The position numbers were made by a program, and so were the translations under genes. A DNA stretch of 15,999 nt from Desulfobacterales bacterium (GTDB lineage Bacteria > Desulfobacterota > Desulfobacteria > Desulfobacterales > Desulfosalsimonadaceae), in assembly GCA_018224315.1 (NCBI GenBank), contig JAGTVF010000332.1, forward strand, positions 1 to 15,999, read 5' to 3'. The notes under the pieces are model-generated. The model saw only the letters and a program-made list of their open reading frames with translations. It was not told where the DNA came from and did not search any database. Shown in pieces: positions 14,906-15,999 of the stretch; within the stretch, counting starts at the first letter, position 1; each line of letters opens with the position of its first letter.

Positions 14906-15999
14906 ATGCCCCATCGCCTGGAAATCGCATTAAAAAATGAGCTGTTTGACGCCGAGGGCGCGGCCGTGGCCGGCAAGGCGGCTGCGTATTTCGGCATCCG
15001 GACGCAGGACGTCCGGGTTGTGCATATTGTCACCCTGGATGCGGATCTCACCCCGGACCAGCTCGAAACCGTGCGCACGGAGCTCTTTACCAACCCTGTC
15101 ACCCAGGTATCAAGTTTTGCCCCACTGGATCTGGCTTTTGACTGGTGTATCTGGGTGGGATACCGGCCCGGTGTCAAGGACAATCCCGGGCACACGGCCA
15201 TAGAGGCCATGGAAGACGTGCTCGGCATACGCCTGGCCGAAGGCGAGGGGGTTTTTACCTCAAAGCGTTTCTGCATCAAAGGCCCGGAAATCAGTCAAGA
15301 CGATGCCCGATGCATTGCAGAGCAGCTGCTGGCAAACGAGATAATTCAGCAGGTCAGGATTTTCTCCAAAAATGACTGGGATCCTGAAAATGGAGTGGGC
15401 ATCATTATCCCAAAGGTCTTTCTGGATCACAAACCCACTGTCACACCGGTGAGCGTGGATTCGGATGCGGTCCTGCAGCAGATCAGCGATGAGCGAAACC
15501 TTGCCCTCAATGTCAATGACATTCCGGTCATCCGGCAGTATTTTCTGGATCCGGAAGTGCGGCGGCAGCGGCAGGCCATGGGACTGGCCGATCCCACGGA
15601 CGTGGAGCTGGAATACATCTCCCAGGGCAGAAGCGATCACTGCAATCACAATACCTTCCAGGGCCGGTTTTACTACCGGGACCTTTCCACGGGCGAAACC
15701 GAGACCATTGACAATTTGTTCAAGACCTGCATCCAGGAACCCACCCGGCAGCTTCAGGCGCAAAAAGACTGGGTGGTCTCGGTGCTGTGGGACAATGCCG
15801 GGGTGGGGCGTTTTGACCGGGACCATTATTATGTGATCACCGGTGAGACCCATAATTCTCCTTCCAACATGGAAGCCTACGGCGGGGCCATCACCGGCAT
15901 TGTGGGAGTGTACCGCGATCCGCTGGGCACTGGCAAAGGCGCGCGTCTGATCATGGGCAGCTATGGATTTTGTACCGGCGACCGGGATTATGACGGGGA
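14906..15999 (+). CDS. purL: Phosphoribosylformylglycinamidine synthase, PurS-PurL fusion (partial, 3' end cut by window edge)
   Basis: ATP-dependent amidotransferase step of purine synthesis turning FGAR into FGAM. The visible 364 residues begin at the ATG at 14906, five bases after the rseP stop and without a clear ribosome site, suggesting coupling. Residues 4-78 and 83-155 look like two PurS domains in tandem; the second has the canonical RPGVKDNPGHTAIEA and LLANEIIQQVRIF. PurL proper follows: NVNDIPVIRQYF (202-213), SDHCNHNTF (243-251, in place of the usual W-SEHCSHK) and ETHNSPSNMEAYGGAITGIV (314-333), the substrate and ATP-Mg site, then RDPLGTGKGARLI. A separate PurQ glutaminase or a C-terminal one is expected outside the window. 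No stop is reached before the edge. Confidence 0.92.
   Translation, partial: MPHRLEIALKNELFDAEGAAVAGKAAAYFGIRTQDVRVVHIVTLDADLTPDQLETVRTELFTNPVTQVSSFAPLDLAFDWCIWVGYRPGVKDNPGHTAIEAMEDVLGIRLAEGEGVFTSKRFCIKGPEISQDDARCIAEQLLANEIIQQVRIFSKNDWDPENGVGIIIPKVFLDHKPTVTPVSVDSDAVLQQISDERNLALNVNDIPVIRQYFLDPEVRRQRQAMGLADPTDVELEYISQGRSDHCNHNTFQGRFYYRDLSTGETETIDNLFKTCIQEPTRQLQAQKDWVVSVLWDNAGVGRFDRDHYYVITGETHNSPSNMEAYGGAITGIVGVYRDPLGTGKGARLIMGSYGFCTGDRDYDG

Overview
This window is chromosomal housekeeping DNA from a Gram-negative bacterium. It has moderately high GC, very dense coding, overlapping or closely spaced genes, and no mobile elements, tRNAs, rRNAs or CRISPR. Gene content and protein style fit a deltaproteobacterial sulfate-reducer-like lineage (Desulfobacterota, probably near Desulfobacteraceae). 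The pointers are a PurS-PurL fusion, an adenylate kinase with an unusual Cys/His lid, a short EF-Ts, and the gene order rho-rpmE-prfA-prmC followed by rpsB-tsf-pyrH-frr-uppS-cdsA-dxr-rseP. The lineage call is inference from protein features and synteny; no search was possible.

Left part (1-3455), minus strand: a CCA-adding-type tRNA nucleotidyltransferase, adenylate kinase, ribosomal protein S21 and folC (running off the left edge) are all read leftwards. adk has a near-consensus promoter whose -35 box sits on the stop codon of the upstream nucleotidyltransferase gene. A perfect 14-bp stem with A and T tails separates rpsU from folC and can end transcription from either side.

Middle part (3566-8028), plus strand: coaE (last step of CoA synthesis) diverges from the nucleotidyltransferase. 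It is followed by a long leader and rho, then rpmE, prfA and prmC. The rho promoter again has its -35 box on the stop codon of the preceding gene. prfA and prmC encode release factor 1 and the methyltransferase that modifies its GGQ glutamine; they overlap by 47 bases.

Right part (8038-15999), plus strand: a clear promoter and a leader with a 9-bp GC-rich hairpin start the rpsB-tsf-pyrH-frr-uppS-cdsA-dxr-rseP run, which combines translation factors, UMP kinase, isoprenoid and phospholipid synthesis and a site-2 protease. dxr feeds the isoprenoid pathway whose product UppS uses, and CdsA makes CDP-diacylglycerol for the same membrane. Five bases after rseP comes a purL gene that starts with two PurS-like domains and leaves the window at the right edge.

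I found no novel defence or accessory system. The points worth a second look are regulatory: stop-codon-embedded promoters, the rpsB leader hairpin, a terminator-shaped inverted repeat inside uppS, a 7-base tandem repeat between rho and rpmE, and a short leader ORF overlapping the rho start codon.
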